DNA of 57,474 nucleotides from Chloroflexota bacterium (GCA_009840945.1 VXMU01000091.1:1-57474), one strand, 5' to 3'. Positions 1 to 9,088 are shown, numbered from the stretch's first letter. Numbers and translations: made by a program. The notes: generated by a model not told the origin, from the letters alone.

Positions 1-33
1 CGGCTTCGTCCGCTCGAACTTCCCTCGCGCCAT
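1..33 (-). CDS. tuf: EF-Tu, N-terminal fragment (partial)
   Basis: The first 33 bases, read on the minus strand, encode an ATG followed by ARGKFERTKP, the hallmark N-terminus of elongation factor Tu, and the gene runs out of the window. A purine-rich AGGAGAGCGGGAG lies directly upstream. EF-Tu delivers aminoacyl-tRNA to the ribosome as a GTPase. Its place just after fusA is the classic rpsL-rpsG-fusA-tuf order. Only 11 codons are visible, so the identification rests on that short match plus gene order. Confidence 0.85.
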   Translation of the reverse strand, partial: MARGKFERTKP

Positions 34-84
34 CTCCCGCTCTCCTGTCTCCCCGACGCCCCTCGGGGCCCGCCGGTCTGCCTG

Positions 85-2172
85 CTATACCCGCGCGCCG
101 GCCCGGTCACCCGCGACCTCGCGGGCGACGCCGTCCGGCGCCTCTTCGTAGTGATCGAACTCCATCGAGTAGGTCGCGCGGCCCTGCGTCAGCGAGCGGA
201 CGTCCGTGGCGTACCCGAAGGTCTCCGCCAGCGGCACCAGCGCCGCGATCACCTGCGCGTTGCCGCGCGGCTCCGACCCCAGCACGGTACCGCGACGCTG
301 GCTGATGTCGCCCAGCACGTCGCCGAAGTGGTCGTCCGGGGTCACGACCTCCACCCTCATGACCGGCTCCAGCAGCACCGAGGCGCCCTTCTCGAGCGCC
401 TCGCGCATGCCCATGGTCCCGGCCGTCTGGAACGCCATCTCCGAGGAGTCCACCGCGTGGAACGAGCCGTCGACGACGGCCACCGCGACGTCCACCACCG
501 GGAAGCCCGCGCGTGCGCCCGCGCTCAACGCGCGCTCGACGCCCTGCCGGACGGCGCTGATGTACTCGCGCGGGATCGACCCGCCGACCGTGCGGTCCTC
601 GAAGCTGAATCCGGCGCCGGGCTCGCGCGGCGCGACCTCGAGCACGCAGTGCCCGTACTGGCCGCGGCCGCCCGTCTGGCGCACGAAGCGGCCCTCGGTG
701 CGCACCTCGCGCCGCATGGTCTCGCGGTAGGCGACCTGCGGGCGGCCGACGTTGGCCTCCACGCGGTGCTCGCGCCGCATGCGGTCGACGATGACCTCGA
801 GGTGCAACTCGCCCATGCCGGAGATGACGGTCTGCCCGGTCTCCTCGTCGTAGCGCACCTTGAAGGTGGGATCCTCCTCGGCCAGCCGCTGCAGCGACTC
901 GCCCAGGCGGTCCTGGTCGTCGCGCGTGCGCGGCTCGATGGCCACGGAGATGACCGGCGCGGGGAAGCTGATCGCCTCCAGCACCACCGGCTGGTCCGGC
1001 GAGCTCAGCGTGTCGCCGGTGAAGGTGTCCTTGAGGCCGATCCCCGCGGCGATCTCACCCGCGTAGACCTCCTCGATGTCCTCGCGCGAGTCGGCGTGCA
1101 TGCGTAGCAGCCGCCCGAAGCGCTCGCGGCGGTTGCGGCCGGTGTTGAGCACGCGCTCGCCGGAGCGCACGACGCCCGAGTAGACGCGGAAGAAGACGAG
1201 CCGCCCAACGAACGGGTCGGAGACGACCTTGAAGGCGAGCGCGGTGAGCGGCTCGTCGTCGGATGCGGCGCGCTCGTAGGTCACCTCGGTGTCGCTCACG
1301 TCGTGGGCGACTACCGGCGGCACCTCGAGCGGCGAGGGCAGGTAGGTCACCACCGCGTCCAGCAGCGGCTGCACGCCCTTGTTGCGCAGCGCCGAGCCGG
1401 CGAGGACCGGGGTGACGGCGTTGCTGATGGTCGCGCGGCGGATTGCCTTCTGCAGCTCGGTCACGCCGATCTCGTGGCCCTCGAGGAACGAGACCAGCAG
1501 CTGGTCGTCGTGCTCGGCCAGGCGCTCCACCATGGCTTCGCGCGCCACGCGCGCGGCGTCCTCGTACTGCACGGGGATGACGTCCTCGGCGACGGTCTCG
1601 CCGCGGTCGCCGCCGAAACGCAGCGCGCGCATGGTGACGAGGTCGATGACGCCACCGAAGGCGTCCTCGACGCCGAGCGGGAGCTGGAGCGGCACGGGCA
1701 CGGCGCCCAGGCGCTCCTCGATCATCCGCAGCGTGCGGTCGAAGTCCGCGCCGGTGCGGTCCATCTTGTTGACGAAGCAGATGCGCGGCACCTGGTACTT
1801 GTTGGCCTGCCGCCACACCGTCTCGGACTGCGGCTCCACGCCCGCGACGCCGTCGAACACCACCACGCCGCCGTCGAGCACGCGCAGTGAGCGCTCGACC
1901 TCGACGGTGAAGTCGACGTGGCCGGGGGTGTCGATGATGTTGATCTGGTGGTCCTGCCACTCGGCGGTGGTGGCGGCGGAGGTGATGGTGATGCCGCGTT
2001 CGCGCTCCTGCTCCATCCAGTCCATCACCGCGGTGCCCTCGTGCGTCTCGCCGAGGCGGTAGGTGCGGCCGGTGTAGTAGAGGATGCGCTCGGACACGGT
2101 GGTCTTGCCGGCATCGATGTGGGCGATGATGCCGATGTTGCGGACGCGTTCCAGCGGGGTCTCACGGGTCAT
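85..2172 (-). CDS. fusA: Elongation factor G
   Basis: This is the translocation GTPase of the ribosome: it moves tRNA and mRNA after peptide-bond formation. The 695-residue length is normal for the family. The GTPase motifs are intact: AHIDAGKTT at about residues 17-25, RGITI at 59-63, DTPGH at 81-85 and NKMD at 135-138. The C-terminal domains carry the expected GMGELHLEV stretch. It starts at ATG and sits between rpsG and tuf in the str operon. A strong hairpin lies in the 111-base gap to rpsG. Confidence 0.98.
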   Translation of the reverse strand: MTRETPLERVRNIGIIAHIDAGKTTVSERILYYTGRTYRLGETHEGTAVMDWMEQERERGITITSAATTAEWQDHQINIIDTPGHVDFTVEVERSLRVLDGGVVVFDGVAGVEPQSETVWRQANKYQVPRICFVNKMDRTGADFDRTLRMIEERLGAVPVPLQLPLGVEDAFGGVIDLVTMRALRFGGDRGETVAEDVIPVQYEDAARVAREAMVERLAEHDDQLLVSFLEGHEIGVTELQKAIRRATISNAVTPVLAGSALRNKGVQPLLDAVVTYLPSPLEVPPVVAHDVSDTEVTYERAASDDEPLTALAFKVVSDPFVGRLVFFRVYSGVVRSGERVLNTGRNRRERFGRLLRMHADSREDIEEVYAGEIAAGIGLKDTFTGDTLSSPDQPVVLEAISFPAPVISVAIEPRTRDDQDRLGESLQRLAEEDPTFKVRYDEETGQTVISGMGELHLEVIVDRMRREHRVEANVGRPQVAYRETMRREVRTEGRFVRQTGGRGQYGHCVLEVAPREPGAGFSFEDRTVGGSIPREYISAVRQGVERALSAGARAGFPVVDVAVAVVDGSFHAVDSSEMAFQTAGTMGMREALEKGASVLLEPVMRVEVVTPDDHFGDVLGDISQRRGTVLGSEPRGNAQVIAALVPLAETFGYATDVRSLTQGRATYSMEFDHYEEAPDGVAREVAGDRAGARV

Positions 2173-2238
2173 GTCGTCTGATGCTCCCTCGACACGTGAC
2201 GGTCCCGCCGGGCCGTCCGATGGTCTCCTGCATGATTT

Positions 2239-2262
2239 CGCCCCCGGCCATTGCCGGGGGCG
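2239..2262 (-). promoter_or_regulatory. Intercistronic hairpin between rpsG and fusA
   Basis: A perfect inverted repeat, CGCCCCCGGC-CATT-GCCGGGGGCG on the plus strand (10-bp stem, 4-base loop), sits between rpsG and fusA. On the transcribed strand it is followed by GAAATCATG rather than a T-run, so it does not look like a normal terminator. It may be an mRNA-processing or attenuation element that sets the fusA/tuf level relative to rpsL/rpsG. The role is inferred; the stem is directly visible. Confidence 0.55.
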
Positions 2263-2283
2263 TGCTTGCCGGAAGTCCGGCGC

Positions 2284-2751
2284 TTACCAGCGATAGTGGA
2301 CGAACGCACGGTTGGCCTCCGCCATCCGGTGCGTCTCCTCCTTGCGGCGTACCGCCACGCCGGTGTTGTTCGCGGCGTCCAGGACTTCCGACGCCAGCCG
2401 CTCCTCCATGGAGCGTCCGCCGCGTCCGCGCGCCGCATTCAGCAGCCAGCGCAGAGCGAGCGCCTGACGGCGCTCGGCACGGATGTCCACCGGGACCTGG
2501 TACGTCGCGCCGCCTACGCGGCGCGGCTTGACCTCGATCACCGGGGTCACGTTGCGCACGGCCTGCTCGAAGACATCGATGCCCGGGCGGCCGGTCTGCT
2601 CCTCCACGCGGTCGAGCGCGCGGTAGACGATGCGCTCGGCGGTGCTCTTCTTGCCATTCATCAGCACCTTGTTGGTGAACGCGGTGACGAGCCGCGACTG
2701 GAATCGCGGGTCGGGCTCGACGGGGCGGCGCTCGGCTCTGTTGCGACGCAC
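2284..2751 (-). CDS. rpsG: 30S ribosomal protein S7
   Basis: S7 nucleates assembly of the 30S head by binding the 3' domain of 16S rRNA. The 155-residue length is standard. The N-terminal RRNRAERR basic stretch and the [12 protein letters not shown]-like segment (here [12 protein letters not shown]) identify it, as does the internal GGATYQVPV motif. It lies six bases after rpsL and ahead of fusA, as in most bacteria. Confidence 0.97.
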   Translation of the reverse strand: MRRNRAERRPVEPDPRFQSRLVTAFTNKVLMNGKKSTAERIVYRALDRVEEQTGRPGIDVFEQAVRNVTPVIEVKPRRVGGATYQVPVDIRAERRQALALRWLLNAARGRGGRSMEERLASEVLDAANNTGVAVRRKEETHRMAEANRAFVHYRW

Positions 2752-2757
2752 GTCCGG

Positions 2758-3171
2758 CTACTCCTTGCGCGTTCCGTACTTGCTGCGGCCGCGGCGCCGG
2801 CCCTCGACGCCGGTGGCGTCCAGCGCGCCGCGCACCACGTGGTAGCGCACGCCCGGCAGGTCCTTGACGCGGCCGCCGCGCACGAGCACCACGGAGTGCT
2901 CCTGCAGCGTGTGGCCCTCGCCCGGGATGTAGGCGGTGACCTCGATGCCGTTGGTGAGGCGCACGCGGCAGACCTTCCGCAGCGCGGAGTTCGGCTTCTT
3001 GGGGGTGACGGTGCGGACCTGGGTGCAGACGCCCCGCTTCTGGGGCGAGCCCTTCTTGCCGCGCGTCATGCGGTTGGTGAGCGAGTTGTAGCGGAAGCGC
3101 AGCGCGGGCGCCTTGGTCTTCTTCGAGACCGGCTTACGACCCTTGCGAACCAGCTGGTTGATGGTTGGCAA
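2758..3171 (-). CDS. rpsL: 30S ribosomal protein S12
   Basis: S12 contacts the decoding centre. The ORF track begins far upstream, but homology to the universal [11 protein letters not shown] start places initiation at a TTG (3171), preceded by GACGAGGAAGCCACG with a good Shine-Dalgarno. This gives 137 residues, close to the usual 124-140. The loops KKPNSALRK and [11 protein letters not shown], where streptomycin-resistance changes occur in other bacteria, are intact. It is the first gene of the str operon and is preceded by a roughly 200-base leader. Confidence 0.96.
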   Translation of the reverse strand: MPTINQLVRKGRKPVSKKTKAPALRFRYNSLTNRMTRGKKGSPQKRGVCTQVRTVTPKKPNSALRKVCRVRLTNGIEVTAYIPGEGHTLQEHSVVLVRGGRVKDLPGVRYHVVRGALDATGVEGRRRGRSKYGTRKE

Positions 3172-3199
3172 CGTGGCTTCCTCGTCCGTTACGTCTTCC

Positions 3200-3218
3200 G
3201 AACTCGCCTTGCGAGTTC
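3200..3218 (-). promoter_or_regulatory. Leader hairpin upstream of rpsL
   Basis: GAACTCGC-CTT-GCGAGTTC is a perfect 8-bp inverted repeat with a 3-base loop, about 30 bases upstream of the rpsL start. In the predicted transcript it lies between the promoter near 3400 and the Shine-Dalgarno. It could be an autoregulatory r-protein site or an attenuator. There is no T-run after it. Function is inferred. Confidence 0.5.
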
Positions 3219-3220
3219 TG

Positions 3221-3229
3221 TTATCCACA
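3221..3229 (+). promoter_or_regulatory. Perfect DnaA-box 9-mer TTATCCACA
   Basis: TTATCCACA matches the consensus DnaA box exactly. It lies immediately next to the leader hairpin of the str operon. With base composition like this window, such an AT-rich 9-mer is expected well under once per 57 kb. I see no further boxes around it, so this is not an origin; at most it could be a single DnaA regulatory or titration site. Confidence 0.4.
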
Positions 3230-3385
3230 CGACCCGGCGGCTGTTCCGAGGCACAAAGAACGGCCAGCAGGCTGCGGTGTGAGCCTCGCGGCGCTTGCAC
3301 CTTCAGGTGCTGTGCCGCCGGTCCTCACCCGCCTCGGCCAACCGACCGTTACACAGGGTGTGCGCTGCCGAGCGCGCAACAAAGA

Positions 3386-3414
3386 AGATTACGTAGTGCC
3401 CGGAGCAGTGTCAA
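3386..3414 (-). promoter_or_regulatory. Predicted sigma-70 promoter of the str operon
   Basis: On the minus strand TTGACA is followed by 17 bases and TAATCT. The -35 is a perfect match and the -10 is fair (3 of 6). Transcription would start near 3379, leaving a leader of about 205 bases before the rpsL TTG. The rest of the 350-base gene-free stretch (3172-3521) holds the leader hairpin, the DnaA box and, upstream of the promoter at 3489-3507, the nested inverted repeats CTGTG-A-CACAG and GTGAC-N7-GTCAC, which look like a regulator site. Confidence 0.6.
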
Positions 3415-3521
3415 CGAGCGTAGCGTGTCGCCTCCCGCCCGGCGAACGCAACGAGATCACCAGTATCGCGGTGACGAGGCGTCCCGTACTGTGACACAGA
3501 TGGTCACGAACTGAGAATACC

Positions 3522-3788
3522 TTACGGCGATGGGTTTCCCCGTGCCACCGACGCCTGGTGACCCGTGAGGAAGTGGGCGATGCGTCCATAGCCCTCAGCG
3601 GCGGAGTACTGGCCGGCGCCGTGCTCGGCCTCCACGGCAACGATGAACGCGGCCAGTTCTCCCTCGGGGCTGTCGGGGGGCGCCGTCAGAATGCGCTGCA
3701 AGGCCTCAGCGAAGAGCGTGTCGAACGGCAACTGCCCCGACACGTAGCGGTGTGCGAGGTCGAAGAGCCTGACAGGGGAGTGATCCAT
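3522..3788 (-). CDS. Small hypothetical protein
   Basis: An 88-residue ORF with no family I recognise. It is rich in hydrophobic and acidic helix-forming residues, with no signal peptide or metal motif. A GGAGGG lies just before its ATG. The start codon overlaps that of the plus-strand gene at 3787, the two ATGs sharing the palindrome CATG. Either or both could be real; protein-like composition and the ribosome binding site favour a real gene. Confidence 0.5.
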   Translation of the reverse strand: MDHSPVRLFDLAHRYVSGQLPFDTLFAEALQRILTAPPDSPEGELAAFIVAVEAEHGAGQYSAAEGYGRIAHFLTGHQASVARGNPSP

Positions 3789-4125
3789 GGCGCCCTCCGT
3801 CGAGTGGCCCGCTCATCCGCAACCAGTCCAGCCCGAGGCGATTCGGCGCGCCTTCAACGAGGGCCTCTACTACGAGCGCATGCTCTCCGGGGAAATCGAG
3901 GCGAGACTCCGGAATGACTCCCACCCGGAACGTCCCGTAGGCGACGAACCGATATGCACACGCTCGCAGATGTACTCGTACTGGCTCAACGGAGTCCCGG
4001 TAGCCCTTGTCCACCAATATACACGCCCGGACGGCTCAATCGGGGCATCGGGGCGCCCTGATCCGAAGGTGCTCGTGCTCGATGACGGCTCAACGTTGCG
4101 GCCCGTCAGCGCCGGCGGGCTGTAG
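3787..4125 (+). CDS. Hypothetical protein
   Basis: A 112-residue plus-strand ORF of unknown function. GGGGAG precedes the ATG at a proper distance. The C-terminal half has a beta-rich look (SYWLNGVPVALVHQY, then a PKVLVLDDGSTL segment), and the N-terminal half looks helical. No catalytic motif is seen. It is divergent from, and overlaps by two bases, the small ORF on the other strand. It is one of only six plus-strand genes here. Confidence 0.55.
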   Translation: MAPSVEWPAHPQPVQPEAIRRAFNEGLYYERMLSGEIEARLRNDSHPERPVGDEPICTRSQMYSYWLNGVPVALVHQYTRPDGSIGASGRPDPKVLVLDDGSTLRPVSAGGL

Positions 4126-4135
4126 GCCCGCGCCC

Positions 4136-4936
4136 TCAACGAGCACGCCGAGTCCGCAGCGGGGGCCGCCGCCGCGGCTGGCGCGGCCACTCGATGCGCC
4201 GGAACGCCTCGCGGTAGCGCGGCAGATCCGAGGTGTCCTCGCCGCGCGAGGCAGCCTCCGTCGCGGCTCGCTCGCGCCAGGCCTGCATCAGCTGCTCGGG
4301 CGTGCGGCCCACCTGCGAGAAGTGCGCGGAGACCGCCCGCACCTTCGTCTCCAGCACGGACTCGATGTCCACGTAGACGTCCGGCTCCGTGGCGCCGGCC
4401 AGCAGCATCATCTGCGGGCGGTGCGGCTCCAGGCCCTCCTCCTCGATCTGCTCGGGGAAGAAGAGCCGGTCGTCGGTGTCGGGCCAGATCGCGTCGTAGG
4501 TGGCCTGGCCGATGTGCCGGTGGTCGCGGTGGTTGAAGCCGGGGCGGAAGCCGTCCCAGGTGATCACGAGCATCGGCCGCAGCCGCCTGAGCTGGCGCAC
4601 CACCAGGCCGCGCAGCTCGTCGTCCGCCCTGAGCGCGCCGTCGCCGAAGCCGAGGAAGATCGGCTCGTTCGCGCCGAGGATGCGCGCGGCCTCGCGCTGC
4701 TCCTCCTCGCGCTCGGCGGCCAGCATCTGCGGGGTGCGACGCGGGTCCTTCGTGCCCTTGTTGCCGTTGGTGGCGATCAGCATGTCGACCGTCCAGCCGA
4801 CGGCCGTGAGCAGCGCGACGGTGCCGCCGCACATGAACTCGCTGTCGTCGGGGTGCGCGGTCAGCACGAACGCGCGGCGCTCCTCGATGTTCTCGGTGAG
4901 CGCCTCGACGGTCGTGATGTCGATGGTGGGAGACAT
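4136..4936 (-). CDS. PIG-L/LmbE family N-deacetylase
   Basis: Predicted zinc-dependent deacetylase of the LmbE fold, the family of MshB (mycothiol), BshB (bacillithiol) and PIG-L. The metal and catalytic motif AHPDD is at residues 27-31, the second motif HRDHRHIG at about 136-143, and a late AHFSQ segment provides another conserved histidine. The family removes the acetyl group from GlcNAc linked to an acceptor. The neighbouring upstream GT4 enzyme would make such a substrate, as in mycothiol or bacillithiol synthesis. Start ATG; 266 residues is normal. The true substrate is unknown. Confidence 0.85.
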   Translation of the reverse strand: MSPTIDITTVEALTENIEERRAFVLTAHPDDSEFMCGGTVALLTAVGWTVDMLIATNGNKGTKDPRRTPQMLAAEREEEQREAARILGANEPIFLGFGDGALRADDELRGLVVRQLRRLRPMLVITWDGFRPGFNHRDHRHIGQATYDAIWPDTDDRLFFPEQIEEEGLEPHRPQMMLLAGATEPDVYVDIESVLETKVRAVSAHFSQVGRTPEQLMQAWRERAATEAASRGEDTSDLPRYREAFRRIEWPRQPRRRPPLRTRRAR

Positions 4937-4954
4937 GCGCGCGTCCCTGCCCCG

Positions 4955-6244
4955 CTACGTGGCGCTGCCGGCGGGCGCCGGGACGGCGACGGCGTCGCGC
5001 ACGAGGTGGGCGTAGAGGTCGGCGAGCTGCGTGGCGACGGAGCTCCAGTCGTAGACGCGCATCGCCTCCGCGGCGTCCTCGCCCATCCGCGCGCGCAGCG
5101 CCTCGTCGCCAAGCAGGCGGTCGAGCTGGCGCGCGAACAGGTCCGGGCTGCGCCACGGGATGAGGTAGCCGGTCACGCCGTCCGCCACCGTCGAGGCGAG
5201 CCCGCCGACGCGCGAGGCGACGACCGGCACGCCGGAGGCCATCGCCTCCGCCGCCACCAGCCCGAACGACTCGTAGCGCGACGGCATCACCACCACGTCG
5301 GCGGCGTTGTAGTACGTCCCGATCTGCTCGTGCGTGACCGAGCCGACGAAGCGCACCAGGTCACTCACGCCGGCGTCCTCGGCGATGCGGCGCAGCCGCG
5401 CCACCTCGGCGCGGGAGCGGTCGTCGCCGCCGATGACCAGCAGCTGCACGCCCTCGCGCTCCGTCATCTCGCCCAGCGCCCCGATGAGCACGTCGAGGCC
5501 CTTCGGGGCCTCGATGCGCCCGGCGGCGAGCAGGATGCGCGCGGCGGGGTCGATGCCGAGCTCGGCTCGGGCGGCGGCGCGGTCGCGCGGGCGGAAGCGC
5601 TCGCGGTCCACGCCCGGCGGGATCACGGCGACGCGGCGGGCCGGCACGCCGTAGAGCTCGCCGAGCAGCCGCATCTCGTGGTCGGTCGCCACGACCACGC
5701 GGTCGACGTCGTGGACGAGCATGCGCTCGGCGTCGACGCGCGCGTCGGGCTCGTACTCGGAGTAGCCGACGGCGAGCTTGACGTCGGCGAGCGTGTGGAA
5801 CATCGCCACATGCGGCGCGTCCCACGCGCGGGCCAGCACCCGGCCGGCGACGGCGGAGAGCCAGTAGTGCGAGTGGACGAGGTCGTACTCCGTGCCCTCG
5901 GCGGCGGCGAACGCGAGCACGCCGGAGGCGAAGTCGTCGGCGAAGCCGTCCATCTCCTCCTTCTCGACGCGCTCGGCGGGCCCGGCCTCGACGTGGACGA
6001 GGCGGACGCCGTCGGTGACGGCCTCGACCTCGGGCGCGAAGGGGTCGGTGCGGCGCGTGAAGACGTCGACGCGGAGCCCGGCGCCGGCCAGCGCGGCCGA
6101 GACGGCGCGGACATACACGTTCATCCCGCCGGTCTCGCGGCCGCCGAGCGGCGCGAGCGGCGAGGTGTGCATCGAGATCATCGCGACCCGGCGGACGGGC
6201 GTTGGCGCGGCGATGGCCGCGTGCAGACCGTTCGCGAGGGTCAT
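4955..6244 (-). CDS. GT4 glycosyltransferase, MshA/sucrose-phosphate-synthase-like
   Basis: A GT-B fold, retaining glycosyltransferase. The N-terminus has the MshA-like run SMHTSPLAPLGG followed by GGMNVYV at 39-45, then HSHYWLS; the C-terminal half has PPGVD and the nucleotide-sugar motif PSRYESFGLVAAEAM. The longer ORF in the track has a spurious extension; the ATG at 6244 gives 429 residues, as expected. It lies 18 bases ahead of the PIG-L deacetylase, so the pair probably acts in sequence on one GlcNAc-type conjugate. Specificity cannot be read from sequence. Confidence 0.85.
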   Translation of the reverse strand: MTLANGLHAAIAAPTPVRRVAMISMHTSPLAPLGGRETGGMNVYVRAVSAALAGAGLRVDVFTRRTDPFAPEVEAVTDGVRLVHVEAGPAERVEKEEMDGFADDFASGVLAFAAAEGTEYDLVHSHYWLSAVAGRVLARAWDAPHVAMFHTLADVKLAVGYSEYEPDARVDAERMLVHDVDRVVVATDHEMRLLGELYGVPARRVAVIPPGVDRERFRPRDRAAARAELGIDPAARILLAAGRIEAPKGLDVLIGALGEMTEREGVQLLVIGGDDRSRAEVARLRRIAEDAGVSDLVRFVGSVTHEQIGTYYNAADVVVMPSRYESFGLVAAEAMASGVPVVASRVGGLASTVADGVTGYLIPWRSPDLFARQLDRLLGDEALRARMGEDAAEAMRVYDWSSVATQLADLYAHLVRDAVAVPAPAGSAT

Positions 6245-6294
6245 CGGGACAGCATCATCCGGATTGTGGTTCTCCCGCCTGGGTCCCTCCGCGG

Positions 6295-6894
6295 CTAGCG
6301 CGGGGGACGGATCAACTCGAGGAACTCGGAGCGCGTGTTGGCGTCGCTGCGGAACGCGCCGCGCATCGCCGAGGTCACCATCTTCGAGCCCGGCTTGCGC
6401 ACGCCGCGCGCGGTCATGCAGAGGTGCTCGGCCTCGATCACCACGCCCACGCCGCGCGCGTTCAGCGCCTCCTCGATGCATTCCGCGACCTGGTTGGTCA
6501 GCCGCTCCTGCACCTGCGGACGCCGCGCGAAGATCTCGACGGCGCGCGCGAGCTTGGAGAGGCCGACGATGCGCCCGTCCGGCAGGTAGCCGACGTGCGC
6601 CTGGCCGTGGAAGGGCATGAAGTGATGCTCGCACATGGAGTGGAACGGGATCTCGCGCAGGATCACGAGCTCGTCGTGGCCTTCCTCGAACCCGACCGCC
6701 AGCACCTCGCGCGGATCGCGGTCCAGGCCGTCGAACATCTCGCGGTACATCGCGGCGATGCGACGGGGCGAGTCGCGCAGCCCCTCGCGGTCGGGGTCCT
6801 CGCCGATGGCGGCGATGAGCGCCCGCACGGCGTCCTCGGCCGCGTCGACATCGAACCCCCCGCGGGTCAGCGGGGCCGTGTGGATGGCCGTCAC
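6295..6894 (-). CDS. folE: GTP cyclohydrolase I
   Basis: It catalyses the first step of folate synthesis, GTP to dihydroneopterin triphosphate. The zinc ligands appear in [11 protein letters not shown] (Cys88, His91 in the 199-residue version) and in EHLCMTARG; the [14 protein letters not shown] segment completes the active site. I chose the GTG at 6894 over the longer ORF because GGAAGGGA lies eight bases upstream and the N-terminus then matches family length. folP and folK are in the window at 44-45 kb. Confidence 0.95.
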   Translation of the reverse strand: MTAIHTAPLTRGGFDVDAAEDAVRALIAAIGEDPDREGLRDSPRRIAAMYREMFDGLDRDPREVLAVGFEEGHDELVILREIPFHSMCEHHFMPFHGQAHVGYLPDGRIVGLSKLARAVEIFARRPQVQERLTNQVAECIEEALNARGVGVVIEAEHLCMTARGVRKPGSKMVTSAMRGAFRSDANTRSEFLELIRPPR

Positions 6895-6999
6895 GCGAAG
6901 TCCCTTCCATCCGCGACACTCGACGCCGGCCGACACGACAGCAGGCGTGGGCACGATCGGGCGCCGTGTCCGGCGCCGCGCACGATCGTAGCACGACCC

Positions 7000-7018
7000 C
7001 GTACCCCGTGGGGGTACG
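7000..7018 (-). terminator. Terminator-like hairpin after thrC
   Basis: CGTACCCC-GTG-GGGGTACG is a perfect 8-bp stem with a 3-base loop placed 12 bases after the thrC stop codon. A second inverted repeat GGCGCCG-TGTC-CGGCGCC follows at 6960-6977. There is no T-run, so factor-independent termination is uncertain, but two stacked stems at a gene boundary suggest an end or processing point before folE. Confidence 0.45.
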
Positions 7019-7030
7019 CGAGGCCGCGGG

Positions 7031-8101
7031 CTACGGTGCGCGCCAGCCCAGCGCCGCCGCGACCTCCTCGGCCTCGGCGGTCGTCTCGTGCGTCACGGCG
7101 TCGATGCCGAGCGCCGTCTCCGGGTCCTTCAGTCCCGACCCCGTGATCACGCACACCGCCGTCAGCCCCTCGAGCGACTCGCCCGAGCGCGCCATGGCGA
7201 AGAGCCCGGCGACCGAGGCCGCCGACGCCGGCTCGCAGAACACGCCTTCGTCGGCCGCGAGGCGCTCGTACGCCTCGAGGATCTCCTCGTCGGTAACGGC
7301 GCTGATCGACCCACCGGACTCGTCGCGCGCCGTCACCGCGCCTTGCCACGACGCCGGGTTGCCGATGCGGATCGCGGTCGCGATGGTCTCCGGGTCGTCG
7401 ACGGGGCCGCCATGGACCAGCGGGGCGGCGCCCGCGGCCTGGAAGCCCCAGATGCGCGGGCGCGTCGCCGCGCGCTCGCGGCGGTGGTACTCGACGAAGC
7501 CCATCCAGTACGCGGTGATGTTGCCGGCGTTGCCCACGGGGATCGCGAGCACGTCGGGCGCGGCGCCGAGCTCGTCAACGATCTCGAACGCGGCCGTCTT
7601 CTGACCCTGGATGCGGTTCGGGTTGACCGAGTTCAGGAGCACCACCGGGTACGCGTCTGCGAGGGAGCGCGCGACGCGCAGCGCGTCGTCGAACGAGCCG
7701 TCGACGGTGACGATCTCGGCGCCGTGGGCAACGGCCTGCGCGAGCTTGCCCATGGCGACGCGGTTCGCCGGGACGATCACGTACGCGCGCATCCCGTAGC
7801 GCGCCGCGTACGCGGCCATCGACGCCGACGTGTTGCCGGTCGAGGCGCAGATCACGGCCTCGGCGCCGTCCTCGGCGGCCTTCGCGGCGGCCAGCACCAT
7901 CCCCCGGTCCTTGAACGAGCCCGTGGGGTTGGCGAGCTCCAGCTTGAAGTAGAGCGCGCCCAGCCCCAGCTCGCCCTCGAGCTTGCGGGACCGCACGAGC
8001 GGCGTTCCTCCCTCGCCCAGCGTGATGCGGGGCGTGCGATCGGTGACCGGCAGCAGGTCGGCGTAGCGGTCGAGGATGAAGCGGCTGTCCGCCCCGCTCA
8101 C
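7031..8101 (-). CDS. thrC: Threonine synthase
   Basis: A PLP enzyme converting O-phosphohomoserine to threonine. The PLP lysine lies in [10 protein letters not shown] (Lys64), and [14 protein letters not shown] and [14 protein letters not shown] bind substrate and cofactor phosphate. The 356-residue length fits the short ThrC class. The start is a GTG (8101) overlapping the stop of the coiled-coil gene by four bases (GTGA), so the two are translationally coupled. hom lies just upstream of the coiled-coil gene. A second, longer ThrC-like protein is encoded at 51.8-53.1 kb. Confidence 0.93.
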   Translation of the reverse strand: MSGADSRFILDRYADLLPVTDRTPRITLGEGGTPLVRSRKLEGELGLGALYFKLELANPTGSFKDRGMVLAAAKAAEDGAEAVICASTGNTSASMAAYAARYGMRAYVIVPANRVAMGKLAQAVAHGAEIVTVDGSFDDALRVARSLADAYPVVLLNSVNPNRIQGQKTAAFEIVDELGAAPDVLAIPVGNAGNITAYWMGFVEYHRRERAATRPRIWGFQAAGAAPLVHGGPVDDPETIATAIRIGNPASWQGAVTARDESGGSISAVTDEEILEAYERLAADEGVFCEPASAASVAGLFAMARSGESLEGLTAVCVITGSGLKDPETALGIDAVTHETTAEAEEVAAALGWRAP

Positions 8102-9075
8102 AGCGGGTGCTCCGGCGCGGTGTGCGGATCGGTGCCCTCGCGCAGCCGGGTGACCAGCTGCTGCCCCTCGCGGAGCCGCTGCTCGATGCCCTCGATCTGC
8201 TTCTCGGTGGCGGTGCGCTCGGCGTCCAGGAGCCGCTGGAAGTGCTCGACCACGGCTTCGCGCAGCATGTCGAGCGCCTCGCTCACCATCAGCAGCCGCT
8301 CGTCGGTGCGCGACGACTGGCGCGCCAGCGCGGCGCGCTCCTCGGCTGCCGCGCCCAGGCGGTCCCGCGCCTCCTCGAGGTACTCGCTGAAGACCGCGAG
8401 GCGTTCCTCGAGCCGGACCCGCGCGGCGCGCTGCTGGTCGATGAGCTCCAGGAGCTCGTCCTCGCGGTCGCGCCGGGCGCGCTCCTGCGCCACTTCCTCC
8501 CCGGTGCGCCGCAGCTCGGTGCGCAGCGTCTCCGCTGTCGCCTCGAGCTGGCTGATCGACGAGCTGAGCTCGGGCAGCGCGAGGTCCAGTCGCTCCTTCG
8601 CCTGCCGTCCCTGCATCGCCAGGTCGGCGGCGGCGCGGATGCGGTTGTCGATGTCCTCCATCCGCCCGGGCCCGAGGGGTGCGTCGTCGGCATCTGCGCG
8701 CTGGCCGTGCATGGAGTCGGCCGACCAGCTCCGCTGCTCCAGCGCCTGCACGCGCTCGTTGAGGCGGCTGATCACCCCCTCGGCCCCCTCGAGGGTCCCC
8801 TGGAGGCGCTGCTGCGCCGTGCGGAGGGCCTGCTGCTCCGTCTCGTGGCGGCGCGTGTTCTCCTCGATCGAGGCGAGGGTGCTCTCGAGGCCGGCGACGG
8901 TGCGTTGCTGCTCGTGCATCGACGAGCGCAGCACGTCGACCTCGTGGCGCAGCCGGTCGGTGTTCTCGCGCAGCGCGGCGAGCTGGCGCTCTGCCCACCC
9001 GGAGACGCCTTCGGGCGGTACGGTGGAGTCGAGGTCGTCCAGGGCCGGCTCGGTGGTCACGCGTTCACCCGTCAT
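8098..9075 (-). CDS. Long coiled-coil protein of unknown function
   Basis: A 325-residue, highly charged protein dominated by predicted coiled coil from about residue 30 to 310, with many Glu/Arg/Gln/Leu heptads and breaks near residues 115-140 (a Gly/Pro/Asp-rich linker). No signal peptide, transmembrane segment or enzymatic motif is visible. It is sandwiched between hom and thrC, coupled to thrC by a 4-base overlap, which is unexpected for a structural-looking protein. Function unknown. Confidence 0.8.
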   Translation of the reverse strand: MTGERVTTEPALDDLDSTVPPEGVSGWAERQLAALRENTDRLRHEVDVLRSSMHEQQRTVAGLESTLASIEENTRRHETEQQALRTAQQRLQGTLEGAEGVISRLNERVQALEQRSWSADSMHGQRADADDAPLGPGRMEDIDNRIRAAADLAMQGRQAKERLDLALPELSSSISQLEATAETLRTELRRTGEEVAQERARRDREDELLELIDQQRAARVRLEERLAVFSEYLEEARDRLGAAAEERAALARQSSRTDERLLMVSEALDMLREAVVEHFQRLLDAERTATEKQIEGIEQRLREGQQLVTRLREGTDPHTAPEHPL

Positions 9076-9088
9076 GGCGCTGCCCCGC

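Noticed and set aside
3221-3229. Replication origin at the DnaA box
   Set aside because: Only one box, no AT-rich unwinding region, no dnaA or dnaN gene nearby.
4007-6298. 763-codon plus-strand ORF
   Set aside because: Antisense to the PIG-L and GT4 genes; composition is artefactual and no domain is visible.
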